DNA of 64,000 nucleotides from assembly GCA_020249925.1 (NCBI GenBank), contig JADCER010000015.1, positions 1 to 64,000 on the forward strand. Direction: 5' to 3'. Below, piece by piece: positions 55,568-63,580 of the stretch (the first letter of the stretch is position 1; every line of letters begins with the position of its first letter). This DNA is from Roseomonas sp. GTDB taxonomy: Bacteria > Pseudomonadota > Alphaproteobacteria > Acetobacterales > Acetobacteraceae. Under the pieces are notes generated by a model, which had not been told where the DNA came from, did no database searches, and saw only the letters and a program-made list of their open reading frames with translations. A program made the translations under genes and the position numbers.

Positions 55568-56152
55568 CTACCCGGCGGGCGCAGGTTGTTTCGCGAGGCG
55601 GTGTTTCAGCAGGCTATAGGCGCGGTTGATATCCTTCAAACGCTCCTCAGCCTGCTTGTCGCCGCCGGTGGCATCGGGGTGGTGCTGCTTCGCAAGATCC
55701 TTGTAGCGGGCACGCAATTCCGCTGAATCCAAGGGCCATTTGAGACCCAGAAGATCAAGCGCGGCGCGGAGTTCCGGGGGCGCGGCGCTTTCCGGCGGCG
55801 GGCGGCGCGGGCTTGGGGCTTCCGCGCCCAGCACGCCGAGCGGGTCGCGCAGGATTTCGGGGTCAAAGCGGCCAGACCCGCCAATGCGCCCAAGCGGCCA
55901 GGTCGGGCGCTGCCAGGATGTATCGGCGCGCAGACACGCCTCGATCTCATCCGGGCCCATGCCCTTATAGAAATCCCAGCTGGCGTTATAGGCGCGCACA
56001 TGATCCAGGCAGAACCAGTGGAAATCGCGCAGGGACCGGTCCCGGGGCGCACGATATTGGCCGGGCTCGGCGCAATCCGGCGCATCGCAAAGCCGCCCAG
56101 GGGGCGCTGCGTCATCCGGGGCATAGGCCTTGCGTCGTTTGCGCGCGAACAT
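55568..56152 (-). CDS. J-domain protein (DnaJ-like, C-terminal J domain)
   Basis: A 194-residue protein whose C-terminal 60 residues form a J domain with the HPD motif in KQHHPDATGGDK and the flanking RYKDLA and RLKDINRAYSLLK helices. The J domain stimulates DnaK ATPase. The N-terminal half carries a CDAPDCAEPGQY...HWFCLDH pattern, with cysteines and a histidine spaced as in a small metal-binding site. J domain at the end rather than the start is unusual for DnaJ but common in this alphaproteobacterial family. ATG at 56152 is chosen; divergent from bolA. Confidence 0.88.
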   Translation of the reverse strand: MFARKRRKAYAPDDAAPPGRLCDAPDCAEPGQYRAPRDRSLRDFHWFCLDHVRAYNASWDFYKGMGPDEIEACLRADTSWQRPTWPLGRIGGSGRFDPEILRDPLGVLGAEAPSPRRPPPESAAPPELRAALDLLGLKWPLDSAELRARYKDLAKQHHPDATGGDKQAEERLKDINRAYSLLKHRLAKQPAPAG

Positions 56153-56235
56153 CAAGGCTTTATGGGGGTGGTCGCGCCCAGCCGCAAGGCAGATAAGGGC
56201 TTGGCAAAAAAGTCACAAACGCGGAAAAACGCCCC

Positions 56236-56511
56236 ATGACCCAACGCCTTGACCGCATAAGACAGGCCCTGGAAGCGCGCTTCCAGCCTGCCTTGCTTGA
56301 GATCACCGATGACAGCGCCCGCCATGCCGGCCATGCCGGCGCAAGCCCGGGGGGTGAGACGCATTATTCCGTGCATATGGTCTCGGCGGGGTTTACCGGG
56401 ATGACGCGCGTGGCGCGGTCCCGCGCGGTGCATGAGGCTTTGGCGGGCGAATTCGCCACCGGGTTGCATGCGCTGGCGCTCAGGCTGCAAAGCCCTGAGG
56501 AGGCTCGTTAG
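56236..56511 (+). CDS. BolA-family protein
   Basis: A 91-residue BolA/IbaG-type protein. BolA proteins partner monothiol glutaredoxins in iron-sulfur trafficking and stress response. The fold signatures are RLDRIRQALEARFQPALLEITDDSARHAGHAG, with His after the second helix, THYSVHMVSAGFTGMTRVARSRAVHEAL and the C-terminal IHALALR-type helix (LHALALRLQSPEE). Size is normal. It is divergent from the J-domain gene, an arrangement frequent in alphaproteobacteria. Confidence 0.92.
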   Translation: MTQRLDRIRQALEARFQPALLEITDDSARHAGHAGASPGGETHYSVHMVSAGFTGMTRVARSRAVHEALAGEFATGLHALALRLQSPEEAR

Positions 56512-56513
56512 CC

Positions 56514-56915
56514 CTAAAAAGGAACGTTCAGCCGTGCGCCTGGCGCGGGTTGGCGGAGCAGGCGATCTTCTTGCGCCTGCACGGCAAAGCCTGACCGGCC
56601 CAAATGCGGCTGAGCCGCTTCCGGGTGGATGAGGGTGGGGCTGAGGCTCGCACGCGGCGGCTCATTCAGCCCGCGCGGGGCTTCGATATCGCGGTTGGGA
56701 ACCGGGGCGGGTTTGCCATGGGGTTCCGGGGCGGTGACGATTTTCTCAGCCTGCCGGCGTTGGCGGCGCAGCTCAGGGTTACGCGGAGGCACGGGCGAAG
56801 CAGCGGGGCGGGGCGCGTTGGGGCGCGTGACGCTTGGCGCCGTATTTTGTGCCAAGGCCGATCCCGCCCCGAGGCTAGCCAGCAGCCCAGTCAGCAGCGC
56901 GCGACGCCCCACCAT
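56514..56915 (-). CDS. Small exported proline/arginine-rich protein of unknown function
   Basis: A 133-residue protein, not recognised. It has a twin-arginine-like signal (GRRALLTGLLASLGAGSALAQ, residues 3-23) followed by a low-complexity region rich in Pro, Arg and Ala with no visible domain or cysteine. Its ATG overlaps the last base of the Nudix stop (TGATG), so it is translated with the Nudix gene. Predicted to be periplasmic and largely disordered. The upstream frame to 57023 lies within the Nudix gene. Confidence 0.55.
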   Translation of the reverse strand: MVGRRALLTGLLASLGAGSALAQNTAPSVTRPNAPRPAASPVPPRNPELRRQRRQAEKIVTAPEPHGKPAPVPNRDIEAPRGLNEPPRASLSPTLIHPEAAQPHLGRSGFAVQAQEDRLLRQPAPGARLNVPF

Positions 56916-57457
56916 CAGGAGGCCACCGGCAGGCGATGCACACCGCGCCTGTCTTCCTGGGGGTTCAACGCGGCGGCCGGCAAGGCGCCATGGGCGGAAT
57001 CCCGCCAAGCCTTCAACGCCCAATGGACGGAGGGGAAGGCAAGCTCATCCCAGGGAATCTCGGACCAATGAAAGCGAGCAATTTCAAGGCTTTCCGGGCC
57101 GGGCGCGAAGCCTGGTTCGGCGAAACGGGCGCGGAAAATCACCTGCACCTGGCCGATGCGGGCGATGGAATAGACCGCCAGCACCCCATCCAAGGCAATG
57201 CGTACCCGGGCTTCTTCCCAGGCTTCCCGCGCCGCGCCTTCTTCGGCGGTTTCGCCCAATTCCATATAGCCGGCGGGGATGGTCCAAAAGCCGGCACGGG
57301 GTTCAATGGCGCGCCGGCAAAGCAGGATGTGATCCCCTTCCGCGACCACGCTGCCCACGACCACTTTCGGGTTTTCATAGGCAACATGCCCGCAATCCGG
57401 GCACATCAAGCGCTCTCGGTCGTCGCCTTCTGGTATCTGGCGGATGAAGCGGGTCAT
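56915..57457 (-). CDS. Nudix hydrolase with N-terminal zinc ribbon
   Basis: A 180-residue NUDIX hydrolase. [17 protein letters not shown] at residues 19-35 is a one-knuckle zinc-ribbon-like start typical of the NudC/ADP-ribose branch, and the Nudix box [21 protein letters not shown] is complete with its G-x5-E-x7-REUxEE spacing. Likely substrate is a nucleoside diphosphate linked to a second moiety. ATG at 57457 gives the usual length; the frame is open to 57643. The small exported protein follows in TGATG overlap. Confidence 0.88.
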   Translation of the reverse strand: MTRFIRQIPEGDDRERLMCPDCGHVAYENPKVVVGSVVAEGDHILLCRRAIEPRAGFWTIPAGYMELGETAEEGAAREAWEEARVRIALDGVLAVYSIARIGQVQVIFRARFAEPGFAPGPESLEIARFHWSEIPWDELAFPSVHWALKAWRDSAHGALPAAALNPQEDRRGVHRLPVAS

Positions 57458-57668
57458 CAGGTCCGTAACTGCGAATCGTTGGAAATACATATAGGACCCT
57501 TGCGGCAGGAATGCGACAAAAACCGAAACCCGCGGGTCTTGCCGCCCATGACAAGCTTTAACTTGCGTCGGGGAGTCGAAACAATTTAGGAATATCAGAA
57601 AGGTATGGAGGCACATGGAGCTTTGCTTCGGGGCACCCGCCATATGAGGTTAAGGATCAAGGCGAAAC

Positions 57669-59423
57669 ATGCGTCCGCATATCCCCGTGGTTAACGCCCA
57701 GGCACGCAAAGGATTTGCTTCGCCCGTCTACGCCATTTTGGGGGAGATGAAGGGCGCGCTTGCGCTGCTTTTCGCAGTCGGTTTCGTCGTCAATATGCTG
57801 CAATTGACCGGCTCTGTTTACATGATGCAGGTCTACGATCGTGTCTTGGCGAGCCAAAGCGAGGCGACGCTCCTGGCACTCACGCTGATCTCGCTCTTTC
57901 TCATCCTGATTTACGGTGTCTTAGAAGGTTGCCGGAGCTTTGCGCTGATCGGGCTTGGGCGTCTGATAGATCGTCGCCTGTCGTCGCGGGTATTCGACGC
58001 CTTGTTTGTGCAGGGCAGTCTGCGCGGCAGCGACCGGGTCGGGGTGCAACCGCTCCGTGATCTTGAACAGGTCCGGTCTTTCATTTCGACAACAGGTCTG
58101 ACCACGACACTGGATGCACCATGGATACCGGTGTTTCTTGTCATTCTTTACATTGTCCATCCCTTTTTCGCTTTTTTTGGCACGGTGGCGGTGCTGTTTG
58201 TGATTGGCAGCGCCCTGATCCAGGCCTTCCTTTCGACAAAGAAGCTGGCTGAAGCTTCCAACAACAATGTCCAGGCCTATGCCTTTGTGGAGGCCAGCAT
58301 CCGCAACGCCGAAACGGCTGAAGCCATGGGCATGCGGCCGGGGGTTTGGCAGCGCTGGCAGGAACGCCATTTGGGCATGCTGAACCAACAGCAAACCGCG
58401 AGCCAGATTGCAGGCAGTTTCGCCGCCATCATCAAGTTCCTGCAATTGGCGCTGACCGGGGTACTGACTTTGGGCCTTGGTGCCCTTTTGGTGATTGAAC
58501 AGGCCATCACGCCTGGAGCAATGATTGTGGCAACCTTCATTCTGGCGCGTGCCTTGGCCCCCAGCATGCAGGTGGTGGCACTTTGGCAGCAGGCGATGAA
58601 TGCGCGTGCGGCGCATCGGCGCCTGTGCGAATTTCTGGCGACAGCGCCGGCGGAAAAGCAGGGCATGAAGCTGCCGGCGCCGCAGGGCACCGTGGCGGTC
58701 GAAAACCTTGTGCTTGCGGTACCGGGAACCGATACCGTTGTGCTGCGCGGGGTAAGCTTTGCCTTGCAGCCGGGCGAATCGCTCGCGGTAATTGGGCCAA
58801 GTGCCGCGGGCAAAAGCAGTCTGGCGCGCGCGCTTTTGGGCATATGGCCGCCGCGGGCCGGGGCGGTACGGTTGGATGGTGCGGATATGGCGCGAATGCC
58901 GCGTGATCAGGTCGGGCAGCATCTGGGTTATCTGCCGCAGGATGTGGAGTTGTTCGAAGGCACCGTTGCGGAGAATATTGCGCGGCTTGGCACGGTGGAT
59001 TCCGAAAAGGTGGTGGCGGCCGCCAAGGATGCTGGGTTGCATGATCTGATCCTGCATCTGCCGGAAGGCTATGATACGCCGCTGGGTCCTGGCGGGCGTG
59101 GGCTTTCGCCGGGGCAGCGGCAGCGCATTGGCCTTGCGCGCGCGCTTTATGGTTCGCCCAAGCTTGTGGTGTTGGATGAACCCAATTCGAATCTCGATAG
59201 CGATGGGGAAGCGGCTTTGGCGGCGGCGCTGGGTAGGCTGCGCGACATGGGCGTCACCACTGTCATTATCACGCATCGCGCGAATATTCTGGCCGCGGTG
59301 GACAAGATCCTGCTGATGCGCGCTGGGGCGGTGGAAGCCTTCGGCAAGCGTGATGAAATCCTGCCCCGCCTGACCCGCCCGGCCCAGCCGCCGCGCCCTG
59401 TCACGGCCATCGCAAAAAGCTGA
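57669..59423 (+). CDS. Type I secretion ABC transporter (PrtD family)
   Basis: A 584-residue fused permease-ATPase of the PrtD/AprD type. The N-terminal half has about six membrane helices (VGFVVNMLQLTGSVYMMQVYDRVL in the first), without the C39 peptidase-like domain of HlyB. The ATPase has Walker A GPSAAGKSS (K382), signature LSPGQRQRIGLARAL and Walker B LVVLDEPNSNLDSDG with VIITHR. It forms a channel with the adaptor encoded next and a TolC-type protein to export unfolded substrates with C-terminal signals. AAGGCGAAAC precedes the ATG. The 211-bp gap before it (57458-57668) contains no gene. Confidence 0.93.
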   Translation: MRPHIPVVNAQARKGFASPVYAILGEMKGALALLFAVGFVVNMLQLTGSVYMMQVYDRVLASQSEATLLALTLISLFLILIYGVLEGCRSFALIGLGRLIDRRLSSRVFDALFVQGSLRGSDRVGVQPLRDLEQVRSFISTTGLTTTLDAPWIPVFLVILYIVHPFFAFFGTVAVLFVIGSALIQAFLSTKKLAEASNNNVQAYAFVEASIRNAETAEAMGMRPGVWQRWQERHLGMLNQQQTASQIAGSFAAIIKFLQLALTGVLTLGLGALLVIEQAITPGAMIVATFILARALAPSMQVVALWQQAMNARAAHRRLCEFLATAPAEKQGMKLPAPQGTVAVENLVLAVPGTDTVVLRGVSFALQPGESLAVIGPSAAGKSSLARALLGIWPPRAGAVRLDGADMARMPRDQVGQHLGYLPQDVELFEGTVAENIARLGTVDSEKVVAAAKDAGLHDLILHLPEGYDTPLGPGGRGLSPGQRQRIGLARALYGSPKLVVLDEPNSNLDSDGEAALAAALGRLRDMGVTTVIITHRANILAAVDKILLMRAGAVEAFGKRDEILPRLTRPAQPPRPVTAIAKS

Positions 59424-59434
59424 GGGGAAGGATC

Positions 59435-60763
59435 ATGAACCGCAACGACGCAAGGCCTGAGCTTGGTGCCGCGGCATCAAAGGCACCGATCTGGCGGCCC
59501 CTGCGCTTTGCGCTTTTCACCATTCTCTTTGGCGTGGGTGGCGTTTTTGGCTGGGGCGCCTTTGCCATGATTGATAGCGCCGTGGTTGCGCCGGGCACGC
59601 TGATGGTCGAGGGCAATCGCCGCAATGTGCAGCACCTGGAAGGCGGCATTGTCGGTGAGGTGCTGGTGCGCAACGGCACCATGGTGGTGGCGGGCCAGCC
59701 ATTGATCCGGCTGGATGATACGCGCGTACGCGCGGGGTTGAATGTGGTGCTGGATGAAACCGACCGTACGCGTGCACGAATCGCGGTGCTGACCGCGGAA
59801 CGCGAGGAAGCGCCCGCCCCGGTTTTCCCGCCAGAACTTATGGCGCGTCGCACGGAACCCAAAATCGCGGAAATTCTCGCCGTACAGGGCGATGAATTCA
59901 TCGCGCGGCGCAACGCGCTGCAAGGCCAGATCGAAATCCTCACCCAACGCGCGCTGCAACTGCAAAAGCAGATTGATGGGCTGAATGTGCGCATCGATTC
60001 CAATGATCGGCAGCTTGCCCTGGTGCGCCAGGAAATCCTTGGCGTGGAAGGGCTGGTGCGCATGGGGCTGGAACGCCTGCCGCGCCTGCTTTCCCTGCAA
60101 CGCGAAGAGGCGCGGCTGATCGGTGAACGTGGTGAGGCGATCGAGAATGTCGCGCGTACCCAACAGGCGGTGGGCGAAGCAGAAATGCAGCGCGCGCAAT
60201 TGATGCGTGCCCGTCAGGAAGAAATCGCCAAGGAATTGCGCGAATTGCAGGGCCGGCTTTTGGAACTGCGGGAGCGTGAAATCAGCGCCAATGACCAGTT
60301 GACGCGCCTGACAATAGATTCGCCTGAAGCCGGCATGGTGATGGATTTGCGCTATACGACCCGGGGTGGCGTGATTGCCCCCGGATCCCAGGTTGCGTCT
60401 ATTGTTCCGCAGGAGGAAAGACTGGTGGTGGATGTACAGATCACGCCAATCGATGTGGATACGGTGCGCATTGGCATGCCGGCTTCCATCCGGCTTTCCC
60501 ATGCCGCGGCGCGCACCACCCCCATTCTGGAAGGCGTTGTCGAAAGGATTTCGCCTGACCGCACGACGGATCAACGCACCGGCATGGCGTATTTCGAGGC
60601 GCGCGTTGGCTTCGCGCCCGAGGAATTGGCCAAGCATGATGCCCTGCGTCTGCAGCCGGGCATGCATGCGGAAGTGCTGATAAGGCGTGGGGAGCGTTCC
60701 TTTGCATCCTACCTTGCCCGGCCCCTGGCGGATCGCTTCGCCAAATCCATCCGAGAGTTCTAG
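59435..60763 (+). CDS. Type I secretion membrane-fusion protein (PrtE/HlyD family)
   Basis: A 442-residue adaptor with one membrane helix (about residues 25-45), the HlyD-type HLEGGIVGEVLVRNG lipoyl half-motif near 69-83, a long coiled-coil hairpin (about 95-290) and a beta-barrel domain with the second lipoyl piece LTIDSPEAGMVMDLRYTTRGGVI and a conserved C-terminal LRLQPGMHAEVLIRRGERS. It is 11 bp after the ABC gene and completes the inner-membrane half of the exporter. No outer-membrane channel or RTX substrate gene is nearby. Confidence 0.92.
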   Translation: MNRNDARPELGAAASKAPIWRPLRFALFTILFGVGGVFGWGAFAMIDSAVVAPGTLMVEGNRRNVQHLEGGIVGEVLVRNGTMVVAGQPLIRLDDTRVRAGLNVVLDETDRTRARIAVLTAEREEAPAPVFPPELMARRTEPKIAEILAVQGDEFIARRNALQGQIEILTQRALQLQKQIDGLNVRIDSNDRQLALVRQEILGVEGLVRMGLERLPRLLSLQREEARLIGERGEAIENVARTQQAVGEAEMQRAQLMRARQEEIAKELRELQGRLLELREREISANDQLTRLTIDSPEAGMVMDLRYTTRGGVIAPGSQVASIVPQEERLVVDVQITPIDVDTVRIGMPASIRLSHAAARTTPILEGVVERISPDRTTDQRTGMAYFEARVGFAPEELAKHDALRLQPGMHAEVLIRRGERSFASYLARPLADRFAKSIREF

Positions 60764-60808
60764 ACTGACAAGCGACGCGACACCGCAGCGCCGCTTGAGG
60801 AGAAATTC

Positions 60809-61486
60809 ATGCTGTTTCGCCGTTTCCTCGGTGCCTTGGCGCTCTGTCTTTTTGGCTTTTCCGCCGCGCCGGCACTGGCACAGCAGGGGGACCCTTCCTT
60901 CAATCTGGTCAATCGTTCCGGGCGTTTGATTTTTGAGGTTTATGCCTCACTCGCCACCGATCAGGATTGGGGGCCGGATCGGCTTGGTGATAATGCGCTG
61001 CTCAATGGGCGGAGCTTTACGCTCCGCCTGCCGCAAGGCCCCTGCATCTGGGATTTACGCGTGGTCTATGAACGTGCCAATGGCCCCGCCGAGGAAAGGC
61101 GCAACATCAACCTTTGCGCCGTGACAGAGGTGGTGTTTGACGGTCGGCAAATGGCGCAGCCGCCGCAACCACAGCAGCAGCCCCGACCTCAGCCGGCGCC
61201 GCCACAGCGCGCCGCACCCAGCGGCAATCCTTCCTTCAACCTGGTCAATCAAGCGCGCGTGACGGTGATGGAAGCCTATGTCTCGCTATCGACAGAACAG
61301 GAATGGGGGCCGGATCGGTTGGGCAATGACGTGGTCGCACCGGGGCGGCATTTTGCCATTCGCCTGCCGGAAGGCCCCTGTCTTTATGATGTGCGCTTTG
61401 TTTATGAGAATGGCCAAACGGACGAACGCCGCAATGTGAATCTTTGCGATGTCACCAATCTGATCCTGCCCTTGCAGCGCCAATAG
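60809..61486 (+). CDS. Exported protein with two tandem copies of an unrecognised domain
   Basis: A 225-residue protein, function unknown. It has a signal peptide (residues 1-24) and two copies of an ~82-residue domain (28-111 and 140-221) joined by a Pro/Gln linker (113-138). Both copies share PSFNLVN, a WGPDRLG box (54-60 and 166-172), a RLP.GPC box and ERRN.NLC.VT; the offset is 112 residues, changing to 110 before NLC. Each copy has two cysteines (79/103 and 191/213), probably a disulfide in the periplasm. GAGGAGAAATTC precedes the ATG, 45 bp after the secretion adaptor, suggesting a joint transcript. Confidence 0.75.
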   Translation: MLFRRFLGALALCLFGFSAAPALAQQGDPSFNLVNRSGRLIFEVYASLATDQDWGPDRLGDNALLNGRSFTLRLPQGPCIWDLRVVYERANGPAEERRNINLCAVTEVVFDGRQMAQPPQPQQQPRPQPAPPQRAAPSGNPSFNLVNQARVTVMEAYVSLSTEQEWGPDRLGNDVVAPGRHFAIRLPEGPCLYDVRFVYENGQTDERRNVNLCDVTNLILPLQRQ

Positions 61487-61498
61487 GCGCAGCGAAGA

Positions 61499-63580
61499 TC
61501 AGGCCGGCAGGCTGACATCCAGATTAAGCGCCGCATCACAGCGTGCGGTGGCTCCCGGCGGTAGCACCAAAGTGCATTCGCGCTCTTCGATCAGCGCGGG
61601 GCCAGCGACGCTCTCACCTGGGCGAAGTGCGAGGCGATTGAGCACTGGCGTTTCAACATAGGCACCGCGAAACCAGGCACGGCGCGTGCCGCGCTGTAGC
61701 GTGCCTTCTGCGGCCGTGCCCTGCTGCGTGAGGTCCACCACCGGGCGCGGCCCCGCGACAATCACCTGCCAGGAAACGCATTCCACCGGCAGGCCCGGTT
61801 CGGTGCGGCCATATAGCGCCAGATAGGCGGCTTCGAATTTCGCGCGCAGCACTGCCGCATCGCCGTGCGTGATGGACTCGGCCGGGATTTCAGCTTCCAC
61901 CTGAAACCCTTGGCCGGCGTAGCGCATGGCGCCCAGGATGCGCGCTGAGGCCGCTTCCGGCGCGACACCCGCCGCCGCAGCCATCGCCTTGCCTTGCGCT
62001 GTCATGGTGCCGGTAATCTCACGCAGCTTGGCGAAATCCAACCCAGCCAGCGGCGCGACCCAGCCCTGTATGAAGGCAAAGGAAATTGGCGCAGCGAGGA
62101 AGCCAAAGGCCGAAGCAACGCCCGCGCCCAGTGGCACGATGATGCGTCGAAGGCCAAGCTTCATGCCGATATGGCAGGCATGCACCGGCCCCGCGCCGCC
62201 AATCGGCACCATGGCATAGGCATCAATGCGCTTCGCTTTTTCCAGCGCATGGATGGCCGCGGCCTGCGCCATATTGCCATTGACCGTTTCATGAATGGCC
62301 CAGGCGGCTTCCGGCACGGAAAGGCCGAGTGGCTTGCCGATATGTTCCCCCAGCGCTGCCTCTGCCGCCGCTACATCAAGCTTCATCGCGCCACCCAGGA
62401 AGCTTTCGGCGCCGAGGTAGCCCAGCACGAGATCCGCATCCGTGACCGTGGGCCGCGCACCGCCAAGCCCGTAGCAGGCGGGGCCGGGATCGGAACTGGC
62501 ACTCTCAGGCCCCACACGCACGAGGCCGAGGCGATCCACCCGTGCAATGGAACCCCCGCCAGCGCCGATTTCGATCATGTCAATGACCGGCACCTTGAGC
62601 GGCAAGCCGCTGCCCTTGCGGAAGCGATCCACACGCGCGACTTCGAAATCAAGGCTGCGCTGCGCTTCGCCATTATCAATCAGCGCAGCCTTGGCGGTGG
62701 TGCCGCCCATGTCAAAACAGAGGATATCGCGCGCGCCAGCGGCAGCGCCATAAATGCCGGTGGCCTCCACACCGCCCGCCGGGCCGGATTGCACCAGGCG
62801 GATTGGGTGACGCGCCGCGGTGTCTTCGGCGACGGTGCCGCCATCAGACAGCATCAGGAAAAGCGGGCCGGTTAGGCCAAAGCCGCGCAAGCCATCACTC
62901 AGCCGGCGCAGGTAGCGTTCGAAAACCGGCTGCACATAGGCGTTGCAGACGGTGGTGGAAGCGCGTTCATATTCGCCAATCTCTGGCACCACTTCTGATG
63001 AAAGACAGATGGTGAGCTCAGGCGCCTCTTCCGCCAGAATATCGCGCATGCGTGCTTCATGCGCGGGATTGCGGAAGGCATGCAGGAAACACACTGCCAC
63101 TGCCTTGGCGCCAGCAGCGCGCAAGGCGCGCACCGCTTCGCGCGCGCCCGCTTCATCAAGGGCTTCGCGCACCGTGCCATCCGGCAGCAGCCGTTCCGCA
63201 ACACCAAGCCGGCGATGGCGCGGCACCAGCGGTTCCGGCACACGCATGAAAAGATCATAGGTGTCGTGCCGGAGTTCCGTGCCGATTTCCAGAATGTCGC
63301 GAAAGCCCTTGGTAGTGATCAGGCCCGTCGGCACGCCGCGCCGTTCGATCAGCGCATTGGCGACCAGCGTGGTGCCGTGAATCACATGCCGCACCTGACC
63401 TGCCTGCGCGCCAGTACGCGCCAGCAAATCGCGCACGCCTTCCAGCACGGCTTCTTCTGGCGCATGGGGCGTGGTGAGAACCTTGCCATTGAAAATGCGT
63501 CCGTCACGCGAATCGAGCATGACCAGATCAGTGAAGGTGCCGCCAATATCAACACCAATGCGCCAGGGGGCCGTATTCAT
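61499..63580 (-). CDS. hyuA: Hydantoinase/oxoprolinase family protein, subunit A
   Basis: A 693-residue ATP-dependent subunit of the hydantoinase A/oxoprolinase family, which opens five-membered lactam-type rings (5-oxoproline, hydantoins) or carboxylates acetone-like substrates. The actin-like ATPase loop RIGVDIGGTFTDLVMLDS is at residues 7-24, HGTTLVANALIERRGVPTGLITTKGFRD near 68, the second phosphate loop CFDMGGTTAKAALID near 293 and GGAGPVHACHIG near 460. It is last in the transcript, overlapping hyuB by ATGA. Substrate not assignable. Confidence 0.93.
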   Translation of the reverse strand: MNTAPWRIGVDIGGTFTDLVMLDSRDGRIFNGKVLTTPHAPEEAVLEGVRDLLARTGAQAGQVRHVIHGTTLVANALIERRGVPTGLITTKGFRDILEIGTELRHDTYDLFMRVPEPLVPRHRRLGVAERLLPDGTVREALDEAGAREAVRALRAAGAKAVAVCFLHAFRNPAHEARMRDILAEEAPELTICLSSEVVPEIGEYERASTTVCNAYVQPVFERYLRRLSDGLRGFGLTGPLFLMLSDGGTVAEDTAARHPIRLVQSGPAGGVEATGIYGAAAGARDILCFDMGGTTAKAALIDNGEAQRSLDFEVARVDRFRKGSGLPLKVPVIDMIEIGAGGGSIARVDRLGLVRVGPESASSDPGPACYGLGGARPTVTDADLVLGYLGAESFLGGAMKLDVAAAEAALGEHIGKPLGLSVPEAAWAIHETVNGNMAQAAAIHALEKAKRIDAYAMVPIGGAGPVHACHIGMKLGLRRIIVPLGAGVASAFGFLAAPISFAFIQGWVAPLAGLDFAKLREITGTMTAQGKAMAAAAGVAPEAASARILGAMRYAGQGFQVEAEIPAESITHGDAAVLRAKFEAAYLALYGRTEPGLPVECVSWQVIVAGPRPVVDLTQQGTAAEGTLQRGTRRAWFRGAYVETPVLNRLALRPGESVAGPALIEERECTLVLPPGATARCDAALNLDVSLPA

